Translations under genes and position numbers: made by a program
DNA from: Saururus chinensis
Taxonomy: Eukaryota > Streptophyta > Magnoliopsida > Piperales > Saururaceae
Direction of reading: 5' to 3'
DNA length: 64,000 bases
Assembly (NCBI GenBank): GCA_035235625.1
Contig: CP141148.1
Coordinates: forward strand, 14,385,057-14,449,056
Part shown: positions 22,876 to 39,064 of the stretch, one piece after another
How the letters are laid out: each line of letters begins with the position of its first letter
Numbering within the stretch: the stretch's first letter is position 1
The notes under the pieces: model-generated
Database searches by the model: none
Seen by the model: the letters and a program-made list of their open reading frames with translations, nothing else
What the model was told of the DNA's origin: nothing

Positions 22876-25800
22876 CGTCTTTTTAGATTGCCCGTCCGCT
22901 CTGCCTCCATTCGGGTTTTACAGTGAGTTTTTGAGTTTTCAGAGATCAGTACGCTCCATCGCCACCATCTCGCCGCCTCCAGCCCGCTGCCATCTCGCTT
23001 CCCCCGGCCGGCCGCCATCTCGTCTCCTCTGGCCGGCCGCCAGTCTCTAATCCTTCGGCCCGCCGCCATCTCGCCTCCTCCGGCTTTGTAGTGAGTTTTC
23101 CCTACGCTCCACCACCTCCTCTGGCTCATAGACAGTCTTGCCTCTTCCAGCCTGCCGTCATCTCACCTCCTCTGGCCCACCGCCGGTCTTGCCTCCTCTT
23201 CCCCACCGCCTTCGCCGTCGGCCCCCATTCTAACCACGCCAATTTCGTCCCTATTCTGTGGTACGTTAATTCCTTCATTTTTTTTAATAATTACATTAAA
23301 AATGTGTTGATTAAAAGTATGTACTTAAATTAAATATTTGATACGTGTCTAGAGAATTTGGTTTGTGACATTGCATAGTTTGTGACATTAATTCGGTATT
23401 TTGGTGTAACTTGTGATTTGGATGGTTTAGTTAAAACTAAACATTTTTTGTTGAGTGGCTTTAGATGCTTTTTTTTACGGCTTATATGGTTTGTGACATT
23501 GCATGCGTTATTGTATCAATTGTGTAATTTTATTGTTTAGAAAATTTGCTTATTAATATAAAGTATTCATGATATGCTTATATAATTGGTAAATCTATTA
23601 ATTTCTATGCGTATATATTTTGAAAATATATTGGTTAGGGTAGATATTAGTATTAGTTTGTTTAATCTAATATTAATTTAATTTATTGTTTATGAATTAA
23701 TTGAATAGAAATGGCAGAAGAAATGGTTAGTTTTTTAATTAACTACAACCGCCGCATAAAAGGATTATTAATTAAGAAACCGTCTACATTTGATGAATTT
23801 GAGATGCACGTAGCAAGCAAGGTTGGGTTGGAACGAAGAAGATGGAAAATTACTATCAAATATAATATTCCGTCCTATGGATCGAGAATGATACTAATGC
23901 ACATAAATGATGATGCATCAATGGCTTTTATGTTTCACCACTCGTGTGAAAAAATTTCTATTGAGTTATTTCTCGAAAAAGAGGCTCGAGTGACTAGTGA
24001 AAGGCGAAGTAGTTCACATAGGAGCTCTCACAAAAGCTCACACAGGAGCTCAGATAGAAATGTGAACAATGAAGGTCATATGCAAATGCTGGTGGACGAT
24101 GAAGAAGAAAGAAATTTATCTATGACAGTAGCTTCAAATGAACGTCATAGGTCGTCTGCCCCTATTTACAATGGAAGTGGACCTAATTGGAGGTAAGGTT
24201 GATTTAGTTGTGAATACGTTTTCAATCTTATTATCCTTTAATGAAAATACGTTTATCTAAATTTTGAAAATTTGTGTGTAATATGGAAGGTCCACGACGC
24301 ATGCACACGAGCCATTTAGCGTTCAAATGTCTCAAGGCGGTGCATGGTATGAAACTCAAAGTTCGATGGGCCTTCATTACCCCTACACGTATGTTGGTCA
24401 TACTGATGCTGGACCATCTAATCAAAGGTGAAATCTATATTTATAAATGAATTCAACTTTTTTAGGCTTACGAAATTTAATACATATGCGATGTTTATAT
24501 GTAGAGGGGGATATGTCTACGGTGAAGATATTGATGAAAATAAGGATAATGAAGGTGAAGATAATATTGACGAAGTAAGTGGAGAAGATTCTGACATTAA
24601 TGTAGAAGGGGTTAGAGGTGAAGAAAGTGCTCAACAGATGGTTGACGGCGAGGGGGATGATGCGGTCGACAATGCTGTTGCTGGGAATGATATGAATGTA
24701 GATGATGAAGAGCCGTTGTACTGTGAAGTGGAGCCACTTTATGCACACATCACAGATGAGGAGATAGATGCGGCAATTAATTCTACAATGGTTATGGACC
24801 AACAAAATGAAGATGAGTTATATGTTGGTCGTATCTTTGAGAATAAAGAAGTATTCGTTACATCCTTGTAGGAGTTTTCTATTCAAAATCATGTCGAATA
24901 CAAGGTTGTACGAACAAATCCGTCGAAGTATAAAGTAAAGTGCATTAATAGCACTTGTCCTTGGAGAGTGCATGGCTCAATCAAAAGGGGTGGTGGGTAC
25001 TTTAAATTGAAGACGTACAAAGGTGATCACACATGTCAGAATGCCCAACTTAGCACAGATCATAGGCAATGCAGTGTCTCCTTTATTTCAAAGGTCATAA
25101 TGCCCGCTATCCAAGCCGAATTAACTCTAACACCAGGGGATATTATTCAAAGAATGAAGGAGAAGTACCATGTTGACATATCTTATAAGAAAGCATGGGC
25201 AGCAAGGAATATGGCGATCAAGGTTATTTATGGAGATTCGGTAGAATCATATAAACTGTTGCCAATGTACCTAAGGGCGGTACAAGAAGCGAATCCTGCC
25301 ACCTACTACCGCTTAGAGGTTGATGAAGTACATCGTGCAGATGGTGCCATATGTAGGAGATTTAAGCGTTTGGGCCGTCTATTGCAGGGTTTCGACATTG
25401 CATCCCCATGATTGGTGTTGATGCCACTCACTTGTATGACAGATACCCCGGTGCTCTTATGGCTGCAACGGCTACAGATGGAAATAATGGGTTATTTCCT
25501 CTTGCATTCGGGCTTGTCGGGTAGGAAGATGGAGACAATTGGAAATGGTTTCTAATGGAATTGAGGGATCATTTACTGATGGGCATGACGAACATCATCA
25601 TTATTTCAGATCGACATAAGGGGCTTCAAAAGGTAGTGCCTGAGGTTCTTCCAGAGCCGGATTACCACCATCGTTTTTGCATCCATCACATAAAAGCAAA
25701 TTTTAAGAAGGAGTTCAAAAATGATACACCGACGGACTTGATTGGGGCAACAGCTTGTGCACTCACAGTAGAAAAGTTTGATGCTAAAATGGACTTGATT

Positions 25801-26376
25801 GGTCAAGAGAGTCCTAGGGCAAAACATCTCCTCTTAGGAGGAGAATTGCATCCTGCACAGTGGTCCCTTGCACACGATGGTTTTATGACATTTGGCATGA
25901 CGACTACAAATATGGCTGAAAGTTTAAATAGTGTCTTAAAGGGGGCACGAGGTTTACCTATGCAGGCTTTAGTGTCAACTATCTTTTATCGGCTCATAAA
26001 ATTTTTTGTTAAACGATCTTCTGCCGCCTCTGCCATGACCACCCCATATACTCCTAGAGTGGAAGCCATATTGAGAGAGCAAACAAGAAAAATTGGGGAG
26101 TATATAGTTAATATGATCAACATGAGTCAATACGAAGTAACATCAATTCGTGCCCAAAAGGTTATGGTAAATGCTGCGATGCATACTTGTACATGCAACA
26201 TCCCTCAGGTTTATGGTTATCTTTGCTCGCACCTTATCACCGTGTGGGCAAAGCGGTGGGAGCCAATCCATGCATCACTGTTTTACACATCTTCTACTTA
26301 TAAAATGTGTACTCCGCAAAATTTTATTCTTCTCGTGGTCGGGAGTATTGGGAGAGGGATATACCTTTTGTGTTAT

Positions 26377-27797
26377 TGATAAGTATGAAATCTATATCCA
26401 TTTTATATGCTTTTTTACCTTATTTGCTAGTATAGATTAGGTTAATTTAGAGTTAAATATAGTTTATTTAGATTAAGATAAATAATAGTATTTTAGTTTA
26501 ATTATTAATGATTTTGTAGTTATTAGTTGTTTAGACATGTATTTAAATCAAGTTGGAATTTTAATTACATTATACATGTCTAAAGTATGATATTTTATGT
26601 TTTGTAGGTAAAGTGCGCTTATCGAAGTACTTGGACGATGTTTGAAATGCTTAAAAATAGTCTTCACATGCTTTAAAGTGATTTGGACAACTTTTCGGAG
26701 TTATAAACAAGTTAGAAATTAATATGGACATGAAGGAAAACTTAATGAACAGAATATGAACAGTCCGGTAAAACAGAAACACTGTAGCCGATCGATCAGG
26801 GTCACTTACCGATCGATCGGGATAACGTGAATTAAGATGAAAATACAGTGTATCCGATCGATCAGGCATGCAGGGCGATCGATCGGCATAATGCGCAGTT
26901 TCCTTGTTTGACCCAAATTCCAATCCTTTTCATATTGGACTTCTTCCTACGGAACTTATGCCTATAAAAAGACATATTTGGCTTAGAATTAGGGGAGTCC
27001 AGTAGATTTTAAGAGGAGAAAAAGGAAGAAGAAGATGGAAGAGAATTCAAAGCTTCTAATGGAGATTCAAGTGCTTTCTTCTACAATGGAAGGCTAGACT
27101 TTTCTTTTACTTAGGAGTTGATGAAGCTATAGATAAGTTTCAATTTCTTTTCTTTTTAATTTAGATCTCAGTTGTGAATGATGACAATTGTATGATATGG
27201 ATTTCCTTTTTAATGGAAGAGCTTTTAATGTTTATTCAAGTCTATGTTGATTTATTGTCTTGTAGATGATAGATTGATATGGTTTTGATATTTGCATCGA
27301 TTCTAATTTCTGTGATTTAGATGAGATGGTCATACAATAGTTTTAATGTTCAGATAATTAATGACTTGGATGAGTTATACTAAGATTAGACGGGTCATGC
27401 CTATAGCTAGTTTAGTGTAGATGATCCGTGCTATTGTCGAAGATAGTTCATGCCATGGAAGTTAATTAATGATTCTTTTTGAAGTAATTCTAGCTTGTAG
27501 CTGAGAATACTTGTTCATGTTCACACTAGATTTAGATTAAAAGTTAAGGAATTGTTATGGTTCTATAGTGGATTCAATTTCCTAAGTAATTTCCATCAAA
27601 TTAATCTCTTGCTTTTAAACTAGTTGATTTCTTTCCTTTACTTAATTCAAGTTTAAGTTGTTTTTAAATTTTAAATAAGCAAATTCCTCTTTAGATTTAG
27701 TAATAACCCATCCGTCCCTGAGGTTCGACAACCCTTAAATACTTATCCTAGTACAATTACCTTGTACACTTGCAAAGGGTTTAATTATAAACGATCA
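26377..27797 (+). mobile_element. Solo LTR, family 2 (copy 2), TSD GTTAT, inside the transposase gene
   Basis: The 1421-base unit, TGATAAGTATG...AAACGATCA, is flanked by perfect duplications GTTAT (26372-26376 and 27798-27802). It is very similar along its whole length to 11809-13240, with a TATAAAA box at 26963-26969. It splits the transposase C-terminus. The transposase reading frame is continuous across the site when the LTR and one GTTAT are ignored, so the insertion came after the MULE had settled. Its GATCGATC cassette at 26788-26888 has perfect cores, unlike copy 1. Confidence 0.95.
26783..26890 (+). repeat. GATCGATC palindrome cassette in solo LTR 2
   Basis: Four near-perfect sites: CCGATCGATCAGG, CCGATCGATCGGG, CCGATCGATCAGGC and GCGATCGATCGGC. 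The last two are separated by ATGCAGG. It lies about 80-180 bases upstream of the TATA box. Confidence 0.75.
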
Positions 27798-28068
27798 GTT
27801 ATACCCACCGATAGCAACAAGGCAACCCGGTCGCCCACGGTCTGTTCGCATTAGGAATACTATGGACCGCAAAACAATGGAAAGAGATGGTAGAGGAGGA
27901 TATAAATGCGGGAGGTGTAAACAAAGTGGGCATAATAGTAAATCATGTAGAAACCCTCCTGTTGATTGGTAAACATATAATCAACCTTTGTATTTATTAT
28001 ATTTTTTTAGTTATGTACGCATGTATTCCTTACGATTAATGATATGATCTTCATTTTCCACATATCAT

Positions 28069-30205
28069 ATGGATCATGCAGAGCCTTGTTACGGGCCAGG
28101 CCTGAGTGACGCTTCTTTACTCGTAGAGCAGGAGTCACATAGGTCTGCTGCTATTTGGAGAGGAGAGGTATGATAACTTTTTTTAAAATTTGTTTCATTT
28201 TTTTTGGTTGATATAGTACGACATGTTATAATTTTAAAATTTATTATAGGACCCCGGGTGCCTTGAGTGCACTGAACATTTTAAATATCCCCGCCATTGG
28301 CCCATAGATGAGCGTATGTTACCTTATATCGAGCAAGCGGGATTTGGCCATTTCATTCATCTACAGTATGTCTGTCTCGATCGGCCTCTATTGACAGCTC
28401 TTGTTGAGAGATGGAGGAGGGAGACACAGATGTTTCATTTGTCATATGGAAAGATGTCCATCACGCTCATGGATGTGCTAGTTCTATTAGGACTCCGTAT
28501 TGATGGACGTCCGGTGACAGGCACGACAGGAGGAGCTCATATGGATATATTAGTTAGACTTCTTGGTAGAGCTCCTCCTACTACAGTGATGCGTGGTAGC
28601 CGAGTGAGCCTACGATGGCTCTTGCAGGAGTTTCGCGAGCTCCCAGCATATGCTACAGAGATAGTTATCGAGCAGCATGCACGAGCCTATATATTGCATT
28701 TACTTGGAGCCACCATATTTGTGGATACCACGAGCAGCCACGTGCATGTTTCGTATCTCTCTCTCCTTGCCGACTTTGACATGGCTGGCACTTATTCATG
28801 GGGTAGTGCTACTCTCGCATTCTTATACCAAGAGTTAGGAAATGCATGCCAGGCCATGACCTCGGGGATTGCGGGCTGTCTGACCCTTCTTCAGGTAATT
28901 AATTGTGTAACTTTACTTGGTGTTTTAGTCACGTATAATTTTTTAATTCTAATATTTGTTATCACTATTTTATGACATAGTTATGGTCGTGGGAGCACTT
29001 ACACGTCGGCCGACCAACTGCTGAGATGGATCGCTTGGTCGAGGGTGCTCCATTAGGGGCGAGGTAGGTTGTATTTATGTTTACCACATTACTTTTTAAG
29101 CAACATTTTACGTACATATGCTGAACTCATTTCTTAAATTTAACTCCTTAAGGTGGAATGTTCAGAAGATGAGAACCGAAAATCCACAAGGAGTCCTCCG
29201 TTTGTATAGAGGGGAGTTAGACCACCTGCGGCCATACCAGGTAATTTTATTACCGTGTTGAACTTTTTTATGTAATGATTTTAAAATTTTTTGTCATTAT
29301 TTAAACTAAATTATCTTTATATATTGTATAGATTATTTGGCAGCCGTACTCGGAGGACTTGTTGGCTGTGATACCTCCACTCTGCACGGACGGTTGAGAG
29401 GTGTGGCTTTCTCGAACCCCTCTAATATGTTACGAGATTATAGAGATGTATGTGCCAGATCGTGTAATGCTCCAGTTTAACCTGGAGTATTGTCGACTTT
29501 GTCCATCCCATCGCTCGACAGGGCCGCCATATTACCGACTGGGCTATATATCATGCGTCGTATATTGCTCGATGGGAGGATAGGAGAGCCACTGTTATTA
29601 GAGGGGAGATGGCTACGACATTGCAAGATGTTCGTAGTACTTATATGCACTGGTATTTACCGATTACACGGCGATATATTTTACCGCGCGATGATGTAGA
29701 GGAGATGACATATCAGCCTAGGGGAGCATCTGAGGTAACTCTAGTAAGTACAACTTTGTTAATTAAGGCATATATTATTTTCTTATTTAGTTTTAATTAT
29801 TTATCTAATATTTAATTTATTTTTTTATAGCTTCGTCAGATTCGACATACTAATGCGTATTTGAGTGATGCACTTGTCACCTGTACTTCGTGCGAGGACT
29901 TAGCAGCAACATGTGAGTCGGTGATTAGAGTGTCTAATGATGTCCTTCGTAGCTTGCCACTACTTCATTCGGTGATCACGGATGTTCATCGAGATTATCC
30001 TGTCGACGAGGCCGCTCAGACGCAGCCGATGCACTCTTCATGCCCTGATATTCCATCATCATCAGCAGCATATAGCTCTCTTCCAGGTTCATCATTTCCA
30101 GACACTACACATGTCGCTCAGCCAGATCCGATTTTATATTATAGACGACATCGGCCAGCTTGTATTGTACCATCTATTACTTATGCTGAGCCGGAGCTGG
30201 AGCCA

Positions 30206-30239
<34 letters not shown>

Positions 30240-30361
30240 AGGAGCCTGACATGGAGTCACAGCCGGAGCCGGAGCCCCAGCCCCAGTTGGAGCCAGAGCC
30301 AGAGCTAGAGGTAGATCATGAGGAGCTCGTACACCACCGTCGAGGACGAGGTCGAGGATGA
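28069..30361 (+). pseudogene. Plant mobile domain (PMD, MAIN-like) protein, disrupted
   Basis: Six exons fit GT/AG rules and frame: 28069-28167, 28250-28894, 28981-29063, 29153-29240, 29332-29743 and 29831-30361. The product is a PMD/aminotransferase-like protein, related to MAIN and the 'phosphatase 7 long form' family. It shows HLQYVCLDRPLLTALVERWR (start of the domain), SITLMDVLVLLGLRIDGRPV, then LWSWEHLHVGRP and TYMHWYLPITRRYI. The C-terminus has a Glu-Pro dipeptide run (30190-30310) and an Arg-Gly tail (RRGRGRG). Exon 5 holds an in-frame TGA (29395-29397) and a net +1 frameshift near 29480-29500. Cellular MAIN proteins act in transcription/TE silencing in Arabidopsis; the role of transposon PMD is unsettled. 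The start lies about 100 bases after the transposase stop, same strand. Confidence 0.88.
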
Positions 30362-30584
30362 GGACGAGGATGTAGGAGATTATGACATTACTTATGATGT
30401 ATTATATTTGTTACTCGTCTATGATGTACTTTACTTATATTTGTTATGGTGATATTCATGATAGTGATATTTGTTATGGGTGGAATGAATGAAGTCGTGC
30501 ATGTATTGTGTATGTTTTGAATGAATGAACAGGGACAGGTGATAAAATTAGTTTTAAATGGTAATTTTTAAAAAAATTTAATTT

Positions 30585-31005
30585 GATTTTGTCTTTTAGA
30601 ACGACGAAATCAGTGTTGTTCCGAGACCAAAAGCCGAAATTAGCCAAGTTTGGCAGTTTCGTCGTTCAGAATGACGAAATCAGCTTAAGTTGATTTCGTC
30701 ATTATAAACGACGAAATCGGGTCAACAAGTGCGGGAGTTTTGTCGTTCAGAACGACGAAATCAGCTTAAGTTGATTTTCTCGTTCTAAACGACGAAATCG
30801 GGTCAACTAATAAAAAGTTTCGTCGTTTAGAACGACGAAATCGTATTAAAACCAATTTCGTCGTTCTAAACGACGAAATCAACTTAAAAAAAAGCCACGT
30901 TGGCGCTAGTTGCTTGGCTGGTGCCTGCGTGGCAAAAAAGAACACCACTTTGGAAAATATATTTTAATAAATATTTTTTTTAATTATTATTTTAATAATT
31001 TTCCC
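30585..31005 (-). repeat. Right TIR of the MULE with seven tandem palindromes
   Basis: The reverse complement of the left arm, with seven palindromes (starts 30585, 30656, 30691, 30737, 30772, 30817 and 30854), the GC-rich box (TGGTGCCTGCGTGGCAAAAA) and the AT-rich end. Units are spaced about 35-45 bases apart, often joined by AGCTTAAGTTGAT, itself partly palindromic. Confidence 0.92.
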
Positions 31006-31014
31006 CTACTCGAA

Positions 31015-31582
31015 ATACCTAACTTAGTAGAAAATTGCAAAAACTGCCAATTTAGAGCCACAAAAATAATAGTTGAAATAGCCAATATAAAGTGCAGAAT
31101 TAGTCAACAAAGAGTCAATACCCAACATAAAATCGCATAAAATGGTAGAAATAGCGAGAATAAAGTGGAAATAAAGAGTAACTTGGCCAGCATAGAGTTG
31201 AAAAAGAATCAAAATAGAATCTAGTAAAATAGTAGAAATATTTAACATACAGTGGATATAAATAATAGATTTCGCCAGCATAGATTTGCAAAAAGAAATA
31301 AAATACCCGACATAGAAACATAAAAGAAGTCGAAATACTGATAGAGTCAAGATACCCAACATATAGTCATGTCAGATAGTAATAGCTAACATAAAATGAT
31401 TGCAGTAGATGATAAAGAATTGCAATCGACGAAAGAGGTGGAGAAAAAGGTTGTCATTGACAAATACATATTCTCCTTCCAAATTTTGTTCCAGGTGACC
31501 TTCCTCACGTGTAGAATGCTCTGAAACATAAAAAAATCATGACAAAAAGTGAAAAGCATACAAATAAGGTCTTTTTAACAAT
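31015..31582. other. Unassigned AT-rich spacer
   Basis: No gene seen. It has loose quasi-repeats of 'CCAACATAAA/GGTAGAAATA/GCCAGCATAGA' (31080-31380). Long minus-strand open frames are caused by base composition. Confidence 0.4.
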
Positions 31583-31584
31583 TA

Positions 31585-31881
31585 CTCTCTCCCTGTCATA
31601 TTAAATACTTTATTTATATATAAATTAAATTAATTTTTAAAAATTAAATAAGACACTATGACGAAGGGTTATGTATAGGTGACTTTAGAATGAAAGATAC
31701 AACTGAGAGTTTTTGATATTCCCTGTTCTCGGTAAGCCGTGAAGAATGGTATTATATATTAACATGCATACAATCGATCTTATAAAAAAATAATTATTAA
31801 GTATTTTATATATTAATATGTATACAATCATGGATAAATTATATTAAAATTTTCTTATATTGGGCTTATGGTAAATGGGAG
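31585..31881. mobile_element. Probable Stowaway-like MITE
   Basis: The left end CTCTCTCCCTGTCATATTAAA fits the Stowaway consensus and the right end reads GGTAAATGGGAG. Both are flanked by TA (31583-31584 and 31882-31883), and the interior is AT-rich. The size (297 bases) is typical, but the TIRs match only partly. Confidence 0.45.
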
Positions 31882-31883
31882 TA

Positions 31884-32187
31884 TTAAAAACTCTTCCCAT
31901 TACCAAATATAGCCCTTCATTCAGTTTTGATTATACATAATACAGGTCAAAGTCCACCCTATAAACATTTATGAAACAAAATCTTCTACTATAAGAAATT
32001 GATAACCACCCAAACGAATATGGACTAGCGAACGGGCGTAGCATTTCTCCATTCATAAGAGGTCAAGGCCGTCAGCCCTGAGCCATTGCAGGGATTCTGC
32101 CCGAACGAGGCATAAGGAACAAACCTCTCCAAGGCCCGGAAGCTCCTCTTCCCGTCTTCCGAGGCCAGAGAGGGAGAGAGAGAGGAG
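31884..32187 (+). promoter_or_regulatory. Upstream region of the DUS2 gene
   Basis: The 300 bases before the start codon should hold the promoter and 5' UTR. No clear TATA box in good position is seen. A purine-rich GAGAGAGGGAGAGAGAGAGG tract lies directly upstream of the ATG (32165-32187), like GA-rich 5' UTRs of plant housekeeping genes. Confidence 0.4.
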
Positions 32188-36308
<4,121 letters not shown>

Positions 36309-37140
36309 CAGCATGATTCCGCTATAATCTACAGCAAGCATAGCATGGATCCCAACATCAGAGAATACCTGGGTGACACCCCCTGCTAATTTTAACTTTG
36401 ATGTGTGGCTAGTGTTTCTTTTAGTTTCTAATTGATGTTGCTATCTTGCAGGTTCTTTTTTTCTGAAACCATCTTGAATGAGAAAATTGATGAGTCAAGA
36501 TAACCCTGACTGTCAAACATATCACAATTTGAGTGATACTCATTGTTGGCTATTTCTTAACCAAAGAATTTCTTTGGTTTTTTTTGCCTTTAGAGTGTCT
36601 GCTCTCCCTTGTGTGCTGATACTCATCTAGTTGAAACTCCACAAAAGTAGATTTCGTGGCTGAGGCAGGAGGCATGGGATCTACGGTTAGTTCTGATGAT
36701 TATATATTTTTAATCTTCTGAAGAGAGCTGTCACGAGTTTGTAACATTGAAATTTTGTATGCGGGTTTAAAATTTTTTTGGTGAATGGTGACTAAATGGC
36801 CAACACGCAGTGACTGTATAAAAGAGTGAAGAGGTAAAGAATTGAAGCTGATGCTCGTGATCTATTATTTTCTTCAATGGATAAAGAAGGTTTGGCGGAA
36901 GATCTGTTAACGCTTACCACTTAAAAGCAATTTCCTGGGAAAAGATTATTCAAGATAATGCCCATGTGATGAAAAAAATGTAAGAGTAGGGATGCTGATG
37001 TTTCTTATTCTGGTCTCATATTTCATTTATCTGAGTTATACACATCTCATCACTTAATTTCTCTTTTAAGATAGTTGGAATCTATTGCCATAACCATAAA
37101 TTAAATTCTTTAAATCATGATAAAATTTATCATAATCAAC
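36309..37140 (+). other. DUS2 downstream region / presumed 3' UTR
   Basis: Non-coding. It presumably includes the 3' UTR and polyadenylation signals. No second gene is seen. Confidence 0.4.
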
Positions 37141-37395
37141 AGTATTTAGAGGTGAAATGTTTTAAAAGACTTGAAACTACTACACAAGGATTTTTGCAAT
37201 AAAAGCAAATTTTTTTATTTTGGCAATGCAGTCAATTTTAGGATGAAAAGGATTTTTTTTTTAATTTCTAGTATTTAGAGGCGAGATGTTTTAAAAGACT
37301 TGAAACTACTACACAAGGATTTTACAAGCAAATCTTTTTTATTTTGGCAATGTAGTCAATTTTAGGGGGAAAAGGATTTTTGTTTTAATTTCTTC
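37141..37395. repeat. Two-copy tandem repeat, about 125-bp unit
   Basis: The block from GTATTTAGAGGTGAAATGTT to GGATTTTTTTTTTAATTTCT (from 37142) is repeated from 37270 (GTATTTAGAGGCGAGATGTT onwards) with few differences. No coding content. Confidence 0.85.
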
Positions 37396-38184
37396 AAGCT
37401 CATTGTTCATACTCAAAAATTAACAATTATATCATCACATACACTTGCATTAATATATGTTAAATTTTAGAGTTTTTTTCATATTGCCTTGCTAAAGAAC
37501 CCAATATTTCTTATTCTTTGGATTTTAAAACTCAAATGTCATATTACCTATTTATGACAAAATTGCCCTTAGGTTTTAAACAAACCTACTACCCAATGTA
37601 TTATAATAAATAAACATTAGAATAGTGCGATGCTATTTTGGTCGGGTGGGATTCATTGGCAATAGTCGAAAGTCGTCGGTAGAAGGTGACCAGTGATGAC
37701 TCACCGGCGAGTACCGTTGTTCAATAAAACCCATTTGTCTTACACTCCAGCAGTTGTTTAGGGCTTCAAAGGCTTTATTTTGGTAGATTCAATCACCCTT
37801 TAACCCCTGTAATGAATAAAATTAATATTTGTATACATTACAATGGAGAAGTAGATAATAATAACATGTATATAGGTGGAAAGACACTTGATGAATATTG
37901 ATCTATAGGTGAGGTTCAGCGAGTTGTTGCTTCAAGTCAAAGAATAACTTGAATAACTTGTCGTCAATGGTAAAGTCACTTTTGGAGTATTTAATTGGAA
38001 AAATTTACATAGCGTCCTCAATTTTACATTAATTTTATATAACTTAAGGTGGTAAGTTTTTAATTAAATAATATTTATCATAAATTTCATATTTTCATAT
38101 AATGACAGCTACGTAAGTTTTTTTTCATTAATACCTAAATTACCCTTCTCTTTTTATTTTCCTCCTTGTTATACGTTTCCTGTC

Positions 38185-38575
38185 TAACTAGGGAAAGGAA
38201 AAGCCAAAGCCGCAGCTTTGTTATTTGTTTATCGTTGAAATAGTGAAGCGCCGCCCCTCTTTAGCCTTTTGGGTGGCTTGGAAATTGAACTCTACATGGA
38301 GGCATGTTTCATATAAATTTTCGCAATTGGGCAGTTTGAAGAATCGTTTGATGTTAATTGGACTGTCTGTTCATTGGTTGGTGCCCAATTTTAAAATCTA
38401 GCTCAAGGATTGCATTTCTGGAACTTTTCTTGTCTTTTCCATCTTGGTCTATCAGTTGCCTTAGATCGACAAGTTATCATCCCGGTCATTTCGTCCTTTC
38501 ATTTGAATTTCTAGGTTCGTTTCTGATTCACATCCTAAACTCTTTGTTATATTTTTGCATATGATGGAACATTAT
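38185..38575. repeat. Direct repeat, left copy (about 390 bases)
   Basis: Contains GAAGCGCCGCCCCTCTTTAG, TTTTGGGTGGC, CATATAAATTTTCGCAA and CATCTTGGTCTATCAGTT. It recurs at 39065-39440. A TATA-like CATATAAATT inside both copies raises the possibility of a promoter/5' UTR piece. The 68-codon frame it holds is not recognised. Confidence 0.85.
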
Positions 38576-39064
38576 CCTTCGATCAAGCATTTGAAAGCTG
38601 TAGGTTTTTAAAAGAGACCGAGTTTTGCTTACCAGTATCTCCATCATTCGGTCTATCATTTTGCTTATGCCTTTTACATGCTTGCCAGCTTTCATGGATC
38701 TCAATCACATGCTTTCTGTCACAGTACCCCAATGGTAGGGTGTAAGCATAGTATATTTATGTTTAGAATTTATTCATTGTATCTTGTATAATTTGATTTC
38801 AAGTGAATAGAAAAATGCAGCGTCTTGATTGTCCATTCTGAATCATGGTTAAGGTCAAATTTGTATAGATACAATTAATATATTGCTAAAAAGTGAACAT
38901 ATTTGAATCTAGTGTCCAAATTTCGAAATAGCTGTTGTAGAATTATTTTATTTTTACTATTTGGCAATCGTTGGCCATCTTTCTAACTACATTGTTTGAC
39001 CCACAAATAGCATGATCAACTTATTGTAGCCCTTGCAAGAATTTGATTTATGCTCCTGTCTGAG

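Larger units (their letters stand above)
23711..27972 (+). pseudogene. MULE (MuDR-type) transposase, disrupted
   Basis: Exon 1 (23711-24192) has an N-terminal PB1-like part followed by a Ser/His-rich stretch. Introns at 24193-24289 and 24428-24504 have GT/AG ends and keep the frame. Exon 3 has an acidic segment (GEDIDENKDNEGED), then the MuDR DNA-binding region (CPWRVHGSIKRGG, HTC near 25030). The DDE transposase domain follows: IGVDATHLY (D codon 25420), IISDRHKGL (D 25609), TTNMAESLN (E 25918). A SWIM-type zinc motif follows (CTC...CSH, about 26185-26235). The C-terminus is cut at 26377 by a 1.4 kb solo LTR. Beyond it the frame resumes: basic QPGRPRSVRIRN, then a CX2CX4HX4C zinc knuckle (CGRCKQSGHNSKSC) and a stop at 27970-27972. 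Lesions: TAG at 24869, TAG at 25522, and 1-base deletions near 25360 and 26320. The catalytic triad itself is intact. Confidence 0.93.
22536..31005 (+). mobile_element. Two-gene Mutator-like element (MULE) with TIRs and TSD
   Basis: The 8.47 kb element starts GGGAAAATTATTAAAATAAT and ends with its reverse complement. The arms are about 340 bases (left) and 420 bases (right). It is flanked by 9-base duplications TTACTCGAA (22527-22535) and CTACTCGAA (31006-31014), 8 of 9 identical, the size typical of Mutator elements. Inside, both on +, lie a MuDR-type transposase gene (23711-27972) and a plant-mobile-domain gene (28069-30361). Removing the nested solo LTR and one TSD copy leaves about 7.0 kb. 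Both genes carry a few stops and single-base shifts, so the copy is dead but not very old. PMD genes inside MULEs are known in plants; this combination is therefore expected of that clade. Confidence 0.93.

Noticed and set aside
24422-24805. 127-codon minus-strand frame opposite the transposase acidic region
   Set aside because: It is the antisense shadow of exon 3 and intron 2 of the MULE transposase; the sense strand has clear family motifs.
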